DNA of 64,000 bases, from positions 388,984 to 452,983 of the forward strand of contig JADLSH010000204.1 in NCBI GenBank assembly GCA_016169945.1, read 5' to 3'. The notes under the pieces are model-generated. The model was not told the DNA's origin and did not search any database. It saw only the letters and a list, made by a program, of their open reading frames with translations. Shown here piece after piece: positions 21,701 through 34,000 of this stretch. This DNA comes from Trachythela sp. YZ-2020 (Eukaryota; Cnidaria; Anthozoa; Malacalcyonacea; Clavulariidae). The translations under genes were made by a program, and so were the position numbers. The first letter of the stretch is position 1. Each line of letters starts with the position of its first letter.

Positions 21701-24700
21701 ACAGTATATTTAGTAATATTACATAGTTTGACAATGTACGTATGAATGGGGGGTGGGGGCAGAGAGGAGGGCTGAATAAATTTCTTCATCTCAAAAGGGG
21801 GGAACTTTTTGGAGAGGGCGGGCTTATGTGGCGGGGGCTGAATACGGTAACTAAAAAAAAACAATACTTGTTATACATTTAGCATTTATTCTTGATATCA
21901 TGCTCAGCCTTATCCAATAATTGTTTATTATTCCTTTCAGCAAAAGGACTGGAATGCCCCAAGGACTGGAAAGACATTTCCAATTCAAGAAATAGCTGAG
22001 CATGCTGATAGTTGTGCTTAAGCTTCTTGGCATGTGGAATCTGTTGGTGAAACCATAACAATAGATGAGAATAATTTGTTTGATAACAATGATTTTGGAA
22101 TAGGAGATTATGAACCAGGACAGACATTTGTCTCATTGATCAAGGAACTGCAGAATAACTTGGAGCCTGGAGATCCAGTCCGTATCAACATAAGAAGGAA
22201 AACATTATGGGAAGATTTTACTAAGGAAAGAAGAAAGAGAGTGAAACCACAACAACAAGTTCCCCCCTTTTGAGATGAAGAAATTAATTCAGCCCTCCTC
22301 TCTGCCCCTCCCCATTCAAACGTACATTGTCAAACTATGTAATATTACTAAATATACTGTTGTCTAACAAACATATTGTTCTTAAAAATATGTTATTTAC
22401 CATTTTGGTCTTGCCAGTGAATAACAGATGTACATGTATATTAGACAGTACCACACTGATACACAATCAAAATTGGTGCTATTAATAATCATAGCAATAC
22501 TAAATACCTGAACAAAGGCCTTTAGGTACCGTACCTGGGTTAGTGTGGTACAAGGAATTTGCCAACACAGGAGCCAGGAGGTACAGTAAGTAAACTAGTG
22601 TATTGGCCACCCCTCTTTCAAGTACAATCTCTTTCAAGGAAGTCTTTCTTTTGTAAACCTCATTTAAATATATTCAGTCTCTATTCATTTTGTGATGGTT
22701 TTCTTTTTAATTCTTTTCAGTCACTGAGATTGGCAGTATGCTCTGCAATGTGATCATATACAATTTTAAGGTGAAAACCGGAGAGGTTTCCCTCTTTCCC
22801 CCAACTGTGTGCCCTTTATTATATCTCTATATTAACCCACTAAGCAGCAATGCACCCAAATGCGCCCTACTTTATTCCTTTACTCTGTCCAACGCCAGAC
22901 GTTTTTACTCGTCAAGGGGAGAGTCTTGCGCTTTAATGGGTTAATAAGCATAATCTCACCTGATAATGCATGTGATGTTGAAGCAGCTTGAGCTATTTGC
23001 AGGAACCCGATTATGGGCATGTTTACGAATATCGGGCAGTGAGCTCAATTTTGAAGATTTGTTACCACTTTCATCTGAATTTTCCATTACATCGTCCAAT
23101 GGGATCAGATAAAATGTAAGTCGCTTATAGCCCTTACCAATTGCCTGTTTGTAATTGGATAATATGAAGGGCTGCCTAGTTCCTGGAATCCATTGGATTT
23201 CTCGGAAATCAGGGTATAATAGAACCCAAGCAACAGTTTCATCAAAAGTCTGATCAAAACTCCTGTGTTTTTCTACTGCTTTCTGGGTAATCTCTTGTTT
23301 TGTGGCAGATGAACTTACTGTTATAACATGTGTCTTACCGCGACGAACCTTTACAACCCCATCTGTTTGGGCAGCAATGGGAACTTTAATTTCGACATTA
23401 GTCGACTTCTTTGGAGCGCTGCTAGTGGTCGATAAGCCTTTTTTCTTTTTCTTTGAAACCTTGAAGCCTGACAGACGTTGACTTTCCTGCGTTTTATAGA
23501 AATCTTCGAATGATAAAGTGCGCGTTCTTGGAGTCGAAATAGTCGACGGGCAGTCGCTGAACGAACTGGATTGAGCTTGAGGGATTACTGGAGCCTTTCA
23601 TTATTGCTTTCACGACTCCATTCATTACCAGTCGCAGCTGTAGAGTTAGACGTTGCTGATGTACTGCCAAGCAAAGTTAGCAAACGCGAAACCTCTTCGC
23701 GAGCGGCCTCTCGTATTTCGTTTCGTACAAAGTTAGATTGGTCAGACGCCATCTTTGATTTGAGAAAACCCCGCGAAATTATGTGAATATAATTAGTATG
23801 CGCGCGCACGGTTTTAAGCTTTTGTTTGCAGCGCGTTCTATATTTTGTTTGCAGCGCGTTCTTTATTTTGTTTGCAGCGCGTTCTATATTTTGTTTGCAG
23901 CGCGTTCTATATTTTGTTTGCAGCGCGTTCTATATTTTGTTTGCAGCGCGTTCTATATTTTGTTTGCAGCACGTTCTATATTTTGTTTGCAGCGCGTTCT
24001 ATATTTTGTTTGCAGCACGTTCTATATTTTGTTTGCAGCGCGTTCTATATTTTGTTTGCAGCGCGTTCTATATTTTGTTTGCAGCACGTTCTATATTTTG
24101 TTTGCAGCGCGTTCTATATTTTGTTTGCAGCGCGTTCTATATTTTGTTTGCAGCGCGTTCTATATTTTGTTTGCAGCGCGTTCTACATTTTGTTTGCAGT
24201 GTGTTTTATATTTTATTTGCAGCGCTTTATTTATATGTTTGCAGCAAATCTCGTTCAGTTTGTTACAAATTGCTATTGTTTGTGATATTCACTCTGTTGA
24301 TAGTGGTGTCCCTTCTGGGCCACCGTAGATTTAGTAATAGCATGATTTCTCGTGAAATCTTCGGACGAGTGCTATATTGGAGGTATTTGAAAAACCATGC
24401 TATTATATCTATATACTAGCTAGAAAAACGCGCGACTGAAATAATAACACTAGCGTAATTTACGCATGCAGAAACACATGGAATACGATTTATGTACAAT
24501 TCCTTCTATTCCCTTATTCCTGTTATCAAGGCGAAAAACTTAAAAATATTCATTACCCGCCAAGAAACAAGCATAGGAGTTGAACGGGGCCGGTTAGACA
24601 CAAAAACTGAGCAAGCTTTAATTGTTAGGCATATTTATTAACTATATAGTTTCGTACCGCATTTAACGTGGCACTTTTCAGATAAATTGGCCTATAAAGG

Positions 24701-27700
24701 ACCTATAATAATGAAATACTCCCACCGTTTAGCCAAAATGTAGCTACAAACATTGGCCGGACAGTCCTATAAATATTGTCGACGAGATGGTAATGCCATT
24801 ACACAAGATCATCAATGCAAAACTGCGAAAATCAGCTACATTTGTATGAGCAATCTAAAACAAAACTTCGACGGACATAATAAATATTGAACAAATCTAA
24901 GCTATCCGACCGCTCTCAAAAGACCGACGAAAATTGCAATTAAAACTTGTGTTAATTTATTTGATAAGTATCCTTTGCCGTTCTGTACGTATTTAAAAAG
25001 TTCGTTATAAGCTATAGGCATTTATATGCCAATTTATCTGAAGAGTGCCACGCTAAATGTGGTACGAAACCATATAGTAATAAATATATATGCCTCAAAA
25101 ACTCGTGCGTTTTTTCAAAGATCTCAAACAGCATTCCCTCGGACTCGTTCTATTTTGAAAGTCTTTGAATTAAAAACGCACTCCTGCATGTTATATCCAA
25201 ATTGCACTCGAAACCATGCTATTATACCTATACTAATAATATAGATGAAACAATTACTCAATTCTGATTGGCTAAGAGCAGTGCAATTATTTTTGAAATT
25301 GCACACTGTGCAATTACAGCAGTGCAAAATAACAAAACAAGATCAGACCCTGGAAACGAGGCAAGAAAAATCAACATGGCGGCGTATATTAGCAATGTAC
25401 ATTTTCACTTTTTGACGACTTTTTCTACACTTTCAATGGAAAATCGTACGTGAATACAACAATTTAAGTTCAAGGAGAACATAGACTGAAAACGTTTGCT
25501 AACAAGCAACGAAAACAATGCTTAAACGGCGTAGGTGAGTGCACAAGTGTAATCAAAGCGTGTAATTTTTTTCATGTATATTATTAATAAGTAATAGTAT
25601 GGTTTCTCGTGAAATTTGGAAAAACAAACACTCGTCAGTTTTCAAAGACGTCAAATTGCACTCGTTCTTCGGACTCGTGCAATTTTGATCGTCTTTGAAA
25701 AACTCACTCGTGCATGTTTTTAGTGCAAAGTTTTTAACTTTGCAGTATTGTGATGAGGGGCGAAAATTCACACGAGATATCATAGTGTAAACTTTCCGGG
25801 GGGTGTTTGCGAAGATTCTCTACTAATACCGTATCTGTTAAACTTTGGGGTTGAAACTTTTTTAAGCACTTTCAAGTTATCTTATAGCTCAATTCGGTTG
25901 TATTCATGCAGTGTTTAATTAGATTTACGAACAACATTTGTGGTATTAAACGTCTACATCATAACAATCGTTTTATATATAATATTGGGTTGCTAAATCC
26001 CCCGGTAGCTATGAACACGTGCGTTCAAATCCACTGATCTAATATCACGAAATTTCGAAATATTTACCGCACAATGGTGGTAGCTGGGAGTGGGAATGTG
26101 ATGGAAATACAATCAAATTTATAAATAAACGTTTTCATTTTGGCCTTTTGGATTAGTAGTGCGTTTTGTCATTTATATATTCAATAGACAATACTGAATG
26201 GGTCGAATATTCATTATTGCAATATTTTTAAAATTCCGAAGCGTAAGTTGCGCCTCAAACATGTCACATATTTTGGACTTGGTAGTTGGTGCTGGTTATA
26301 TATAGAAAAATTCAAATACAAGATTCAAGACCCGATGAGATCCCTTTGGCCTTACCGTAAATATCGAATATGTTAGTTATAGTAAACAGCATTGGATTTT
26401 ACCAGCGATCTAAGGTAAGTCGACTTGCGTACAATTTATACACATTAATACGGCTACTGTATTGTTTCTGGCGAATTTTATAGATAGTAGAAGTTGCTAT
26501 ACTCCCGGTATACTCTGTCCGTAGACTCGTAGAGTGTAATTTGTAGAGTCATTAGAGTAGTAGAGTGTAGTATGAACTGCATAATTTTGAAATTTGTTAT
26601 GCAATATTAATAGAACACATCTCTGTTGACGGGGCAGTTGTTTACAAATGCAACCATTTGCAACCAAATGCAATCATTTTGGTGAGGATGCGTCTATATA
26701 TATAACTATGATGTATGATGCATTCTATATACTTTCTAGTTTGCTTAGCCTTTATTTTAGTAGTCTGTGTACAACCGTACTCTCGAAATTTTATATACAC
26801 GATGAAATAATAAATAAATAAAATTTGAAATAATCGAAGTTGAGTTGACATATTTGTAATTAGTTGAATAAAATTAAAACTAATCAAATATTGCAACCGT
26901 AAACAAAAGACAATTTTATCTGCTTACTATTATATATTGGCAAAAACATAAATCACTCATCACGAATTTAGAATTACGAATGATGAAATATTACAAGCTT
27001 TTCATTGACAAGTGTACTTGTTGAAAAACTGGCATGCTAGCTTTTCAAAAGCTTGTCACATTTCATCAATTTTCAAGGGCAAATAAAAATAGTAAAGGTA
27101 AAAATAATTGCCAAATAAAAATTGCTCGTGCAAATACGTAATATGCAAATATCAACACAACACAACATGGATGCACAACAATTACGTACGCACTATAAAC
27201 CATGTAACAACATAGCATTTGTCTTTTAAAACTTTGCACTATCCTTGCCCTTGGATCACTAGTTTCCAAATTGCACTCGAAACCATACTATTAGGCTACC
27301 TATACAAATTGCACGGTGATTACAGAAACTTGCACTCGAAACCATGCTATTACCTATACAAACTTACCTTTGCACTGCCGTTTGGGATTTAGCTGCACTG
27401 GAATAAACCAATCAAATTGGAGAAACATTTCTACGTATATTATTATTGTCGTAACAAGATGAAAAAGATAATGATTCTTTTAATATTATTTTACTGCGAA
27501 CTGAGATACGATAACTAAGACTTTTCCTTATTACTTTATACTTTTGAAACAATCTCAATTTCCTTTCCTATTTAGGCATTAGACCTCATTTTTGTGCAGG
27601 GAAAAGATGGAAATAATGGAATGCCTGGATTAAAGGTATATACACTGTACATTTCTGTATGCACATAGAGTATTCTAAGCAGGATGGAGTCGTGGAAGAA

Positions 27701-28041
27701 CGTGGCAAAATGGCGAATTCATTGCAAACTCCTCAAAGGAAAACATGTTAGAAATTTCTGTAACTTTGGAATTTTAGACTTCTGCTGTTGGCTGTTAATT
27801 CTGTTTCATTTTCAATTCAACCGATAATTTTCAATTCAATAAAAATTCCTTTCAGGGAGATCTAGGTGAAACAGGACCAGGTGGACTCACTGGTGTTCCG
27901 GTACGTTATGAATATGTACAAAGAGTGATTAATATATTTTTCATTTTAAAAATAATTTTATTTCGATCTGTTAAAGGTTAGTTTATTTCCTGCTAAAATA
28001 TATTCGTTTTTGCAGTACCTGTGAGCAAGGACGTAGCGAGC

Positions 28042-28082
<41 letters not shown>

Positions 28083-31000
28083 AGGGAGGTGGTGTAACAC
28101 ACCCCAACCATAAAAGATAAAAAAGAATCAGGTAAAATATGAAAAATTTTCAGGTAAAATTTGGGGGATGAAGTCGTTATATTTCGGTAAAGTGATAACA
28201 AAAATTGAGTGTTAATTTACGTGGAAGACTCTGATCTCATTAACAACCTCTACATATCATATTTAATTTTTTTTGCAAAATACAGTCAATTTGGACGCAA
28301 TTTGTTACATTTTGCTTCAGAACACGCCAGAAATACAGTGCTGGAGTCTGAAAAATATTCTAGAGGAAGACCACAGACCGCACCCCCCGCCCCCATCTAT
28401 TAAACAACTCAGTGTTACAATGATAATCAACAAATAAAAAGGTCTATTATTATCATTATACTTCAGGTAAATTTTAACATTGAAGTTCAATTTTCAGGTA
28501 AAATTATTTTTCAACCCCGCCCCCCCCCCCCCGCAACTCCAGCTACTTCGCTACGTCCCTGCCTGAGAGTAAAGACAGAAAATATTCTTTCGGGCATGTT
28601 GGTGCACAAAAATCTATTTAACATTCTATATATTTAGACATATTATATCATTCGCTGTTCGTATAATTTATATAGTTCGTGTGATGTAGTTTTAGTTCTT
28701 GTATGTCTTATGTATATAAGTTGAGTAGAATGTCGTGTATTTTGTGGTGTTATATATTGACCTGGTATTAAACTGGATGGACTTAATATGGGATCTCAGT
28801 CCTGTTGTCCAGTCCTTCAATCATATACTTTTTTTAATATTTTATCAGTGTAATATATGATTTGGTTAAGCTATTTTAAAAAAAGGTTCAAATTATCGCA
28901 TAGGGAGTGCCAGGGATAGCAGGAGATAAAGGATCTGTAGGACTAATTAAGGGGTTAAAGGTAAGTAATTAAGAATTGAGACTGTGAATAGTTCTTTTTT
29001 GGTTTATAGTACGGTAACCCTAGTGTTAATTATCTCAAAAACTTCATAGTATCAAAATACTGTTCAAAAACAAATTGTAGTTATATGACAATTTTGATTC
29101 GTTTTATGAGACGTCTAAAGCCTGGTTTCCATATGATCGTAACCGAGTCGTAAACGTGTCGTAACTGTCGTGGAGATAGGCTTGCAGTCTATCTCCACGA
29201 CAATTACGACACGTTTACGACACGGTTACGACCATATGGAAACCAGGCTTAAGATTTAATTTTACAGTAAATCAAAGCTAAAAGACCACATAATAATATA
29301 GTTGGGCTCAGTACTTCATGTTACAATAACTTTTGGGGTGTTGGGGAGCATATTAATTTTGTTTTATTGTTTGGTTCTAATGCACTAGTCAATTAAAACC
29401 CCGCACCCCCCTCCACCCCCAGGAATATGCGGGGGTTTCAACGGGACTTTGCGGGGGAAATACAGAGTTTTAACAAATAACGTGCTAATATGCTACCCGA
29501 GGTTTTAACACTGACACAAAGGCCGGGATAAAATGCCGGGGATTTAACTCTCGTAGAGCTTTCGAATTAATAAACTGACACACGTTCACCAGACTTTCCT
29601 CTTAATTTAACAGCTCCCTGTAACAGCACGTTTTTATATAAAAAACGCATACTCCCGGGAGTTGGGGGTACCGGGGTTTCAATTGACTAGAGCGAGAGGA
29701 TTCTGCATGAATGTATTTCTAGTAATATTATTATTATAAAAATGAGTATTCCCCGTAGGGGTTTTCAATACTTATTTACAATAAAAGATTAACTATTTAA
29801 TACTATTTACAAAATATGGAGTAGTAAGAAAGCTAAGATATATAATAAGTTTATAAAATGAGATATTAAGATTTTGTTCACCTTTCAAAGTATTGATTTA
29901 ACATGCTACGCTTTAATTTGTTTCATTCTTTATCTAATTAACTATTCCATAACTTCACAGCTCTATATCTGAAACTTCTCTGTCCTGTTGTGGTTGAGCA
30001 TAAGGGGATGTGTAGTGAGTTATTGTTTCTTGTCACACGATCGTTTAATTCCATTCGTTAGTTGTGAAATAGGTCAGCCAGATATGGAGGAGCTAGGCCG
30101 TTCATGCATTTATAAATCATAACCATGTCTCTATACAGCAGGTGCTCTTTAACAGGAAGCCAACCAATATCACGTAGAATTGGTGTAATATGATCGAATT
30201 TTTTACCGTTAGCTATAATTCTGCACGCAAAATTCTGGACAGCTTGTAATTTCTTCCATGACCACAGCGAAAATAATGTAGATCAACGTATTTCGGTTGA
30301 AGCAGTGTTTGACGCGGTTTATTTGGCAAAGTTTCGCCATACACGCTGATATGAGATGACTGATGTGCTTATAAGTCAAATTACAGTCTAGGGTCATTCC
30401 AAGATCATTTGTAAAAGTGACAGGTTCAATTGTTTTATTTAAAAAATTCAAAGACATATTTTCTGGCAATGAGTTCAGCAACTGTCGTGTTCCAACTAGG
30501 AGAAACTTGGTTTTTCCGGGATTAATCAGGAAGACAATCTTTTAGAACACTCATACTTACTTTGTCGGGGCCTGGAGATTTATTAGAAGGCATGGAAATG
30601 ATGATTCGTTCGACCTCAGTACACGATACAGGTGATAATTTAAACGTTTCATGCAAGACATAGCTAGTTGGTATTGGAATAGGACTTGTGATTGATACGT
30701 CGAAATTATTGTCCAGGGCAAATTGAGCCGTAGCGTTTGCGGTTTTTTCTCCAACAGCGACAAAGAATTGGTTGAATTCATTTGCAATCAGTTCTGGGGC
30801 TTTACTATAACGTTGTTTGGTCTTTCTTTGGTAGGTATGCTCCGATTAATGATTTTCCATAAAATGCGGCGTTGTTTTTATGGGCTGAGACTTCGACACG
30901 AACATATTCTTTCTCTGCTTTTTTAGAGCAGTTTTGACTGATTTTCTTGCGTGTTTATAAGATCTCCAATCTATAATGTCACGTGTAAGTTAAAATTGTC

Positions 31001-34000
31001 GATGGAGTCTATCTCTATTAATCATCAAATCTTTAATCCTTTGGGTAATATATGGACATGGACGATGACGAACTCTAATTCTTTTTACTGGCGCGTAAAT
31101 TTTCAAGGTAGGTAATAAAGCATCGTTAAATTTTGATAGTTTAGCATTCACTTCATTTTCAGGAAAAATTGATTGTATGAGCTTTTCATTCAAATGCAAG
31201 GTCTGCTGTAAATAACGTAGGGTTATAGTTTTTATAACTACGCACGGTGATGTAGCTTGGTGGTTGCTTAGGAAGTTTTAAATTGAAAACCACGTACACA
31301 GGGAAGTGATCGCTTTCCTGTACTAATTCCGGGGTCGAGGTCATTACGACGTCTATTAATGATCTACTAGTCCAGTAATCCTTGTGGGTGAAGTAATCAC
31401 TTGCTTAAGATTCAACTCGGAAACAAAATTTGTCAATGCTAGTCCATCATGGTTTTCCTGTAAAAGATCACAGTTTAGAACGCCTATAGGATTGTAATAG
31501 GCTTATTGAACGTTAAATCATGGATCAACGAAGATTTCAGGTAGTCCTCAAAACAGGAAACAGGACAGTTAGGCGGTCTGTAAGTGACACAAATTACAAA
31601 TGACCTCAGCTTTTTATATTGAACTTGTATCCAAATTTGTTGAAACCAGGTTATGGAGGTACTTGACAAGTCTTTTAAGATGTGCGCCTTCAACGGGGTA
31701 CGGATATACGCGCAAACGCCCCCACCACGTTTACGAAGTCGGTCAAGTCTGAGTAATTTATAACCTTCTATTTCAACTTCCACATTTTTAACTGATGTAT
31801 TCAGCCATGTTTCTGACAACGTAATTATATGGTAGTTTTTTCCCCGGATAAACTCACGAAGTTGGAGGAAATGATTTCTGTTTTTTAGAGACCGGATATT
31901 TAAATGAATAAGTGTTAATTTATTTGGAATGCTCGAATTATTCGACGGATATGTCGATGAATTATTAGCTAAGGAACTTTACATTCTTCAATAGTACATA
32001 TTTGAATGCAATTCGAGCTAGTATGTCCTCGACTCATAGGGACATGGCGACATTTACGGAATTGTGTGACTCTAGCTTCTATCGGATATGCGATTCTAGC
32101 CATTAAACATACGTTGAACAAATTCCCGAGGTGGTCTTGGTATTTTGCTGTGCAGAGCTGTTGGCGGGGACATTGTAGTGTTTTGTTCTTGTATACGGGG
32201 ACATCCTTGTCATGTGGTAAACATGGTCTAGGTGTATTTGCCACCCGTCCATTTTTTAGTGGTATCGATGTTTGTGTCGGGTGCGGTTGTTTCTGGGGCC
32301 CTTCCGGAGAGGTGGCTGGGGTCTTTGGTGCCGAGGGGGTAATCCCCTCGAATGTTTCCAAAAATGGTAACTGTTTTGTTTGGGCTGCATTCGCTCATAA
32401 CGATTGTTATTGGAATTTAGAGATTCAATCAGGGGCAGGTAACTCACCCAGTTCTCAGGCAGGGTTCCATCTACGATCGACTGTGTATGCTTCGCCGTGC
32501 CGAAAGATGTTATGCCAGCATCTGGGCATGATTGTCTCGTTACAGCTGATTCTTTCAGGTGGGGTATTGCTTTTGGTTGTGTATGTGACTGATCTTCAGT
32601 AGGGTTAGGCTTTGCTAATACAGCTGATCCTTTCAAATGGGATATCGCTCTTGAATGTGTACGTGACTGATCTTTAATAGAATTAGACTTTGATAAATTG
32701 TCCTTTAGATTATCCTTTAAATTATCATGAGCCACTGTTTGTTTCATGGTTAGTTGATTTTGTTTGATTTCATGCAAATGGGTCTTGTGCTTTGGAAATC
32801 AGTCAACAATGCGTTAACTGTATTTGAGAGCTCAACATTTCCCTCAGCTATCAATTGAAAGGACGCTGCTTTTAAATTTTGCTCACTTCGGATATATATA
32901 TATTTTTTTGTAATAATAGTTACTGTGGTACAAATGAAAATTTGTTTAACTTTGTTTCATGGCCAAACCATTTATTCATAAATTGGTTGATGGCCCAGCA
33001 AAATTGATGTAAAATATTTGGTAGCCCATCCATGTTCCCTCCACCCCTCCTAGCAGTTCTTTTATGGCCGGTCCCTAATCAAGGGGATATAAAATTGCAT
33101 TTCGAGTTATAATATCAACACTTCATGTAAACATGCGCATAGTTAATCATTTTGGATTGATGTATTTATAATAAACCTAATATAGCGTAAAATAAAAGAG
33201 CGAATATTTCCAAGACAATGGCCTTAAAATGGTCATGGGTGTCATGCATAACGCTTTAGAAATAAACAAAATATTTTTTTCATATTTTAGGGCGATATTG
33301 GAGTTCCTGGCGGCCCGGTAAGTATAGATATACATATCAGACAATAACTGCCACGAATTGCCAAATATAAGTTCCAACTGATGATTCTATCATCAAATAT
33401 TCAACATATAATGCGTATACCTGTTTTTATGCTGACCAAATAGCGCGAGTAACAGCCAAACAAAGCAGGCAATAGATTCATGTTTCATAGTTTATGGGTT
33501 TGGATTATGGATCCATGAAGAGTGAGGCATGGACGAGTTAGCACGAAGCTAAACGCCTTAACGGCTGGTTTATGTGTTTGGAAGCTCGCGCTCAGGCTCC
33601 TTGGACCCTCAGTTAACTTTGAAGATAATTTCAATGACATGGGCAATCTACATGTAGTCCTGCCTGCTCATTGTTCAAGAGGAACCAACTGTATATTATT
33701 TAATTTTACAAAATTAATCAAATATTACATAACATATTACTAACTCTCGTTTTCGTTTCTGGATAACAGGGTATAATTGGCGCGCCTGGTCTTCCTGGGC
33801 AAATCGGAAATAAAGTAAGGCTTATCCCAATAAGTCCAATATCAATTAAATGACTTATTTATTAAGGCTGTGTTCCACTTCAACTGAAACCATAGAAACA
33901 ATAGATACCTAATACTTCTGTGACCGAAACGTACTGTATTCTTTTGTGTCATGCCTAAGCACTAGGATGGAACTAGTGACACTATCACAAAAGAAAACTC

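Larger units (their letters stand above)
19579..24327. mobile_element. 4.7-kb palindromic DNA transposon carrying a broken UBZ/HECT gene, in COL-C intron 1
   Basis: The ends are TACGGTGGCC / GGCCACCGTA, flanked by a direct repeat GATTTA (19573-19578 and 24328-24333), which fits a 6-bp target-site duplication. The arms at 19579-21803 and 22261-24327 are reverse complements with scattered differences, around a 457-bp unique spacer. Each arm has subterminal 23-bp tandem repeats and a copy of the same coding exon. No transposase was recognised. From memory, a 6-bp duplication with TAY termini is described for the IS3EU superfamily, so that is a tentative classification. It has the form of a long-inverted-repeat, non-autonomous derivative. 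Confidence 0.75.

Noticed and set aside
32006..32602. 198-codon plus-strand open frame
   Set aside because: It lies opposite the ORF1-like part of the minus-strand LINE and has no recognisable motif.
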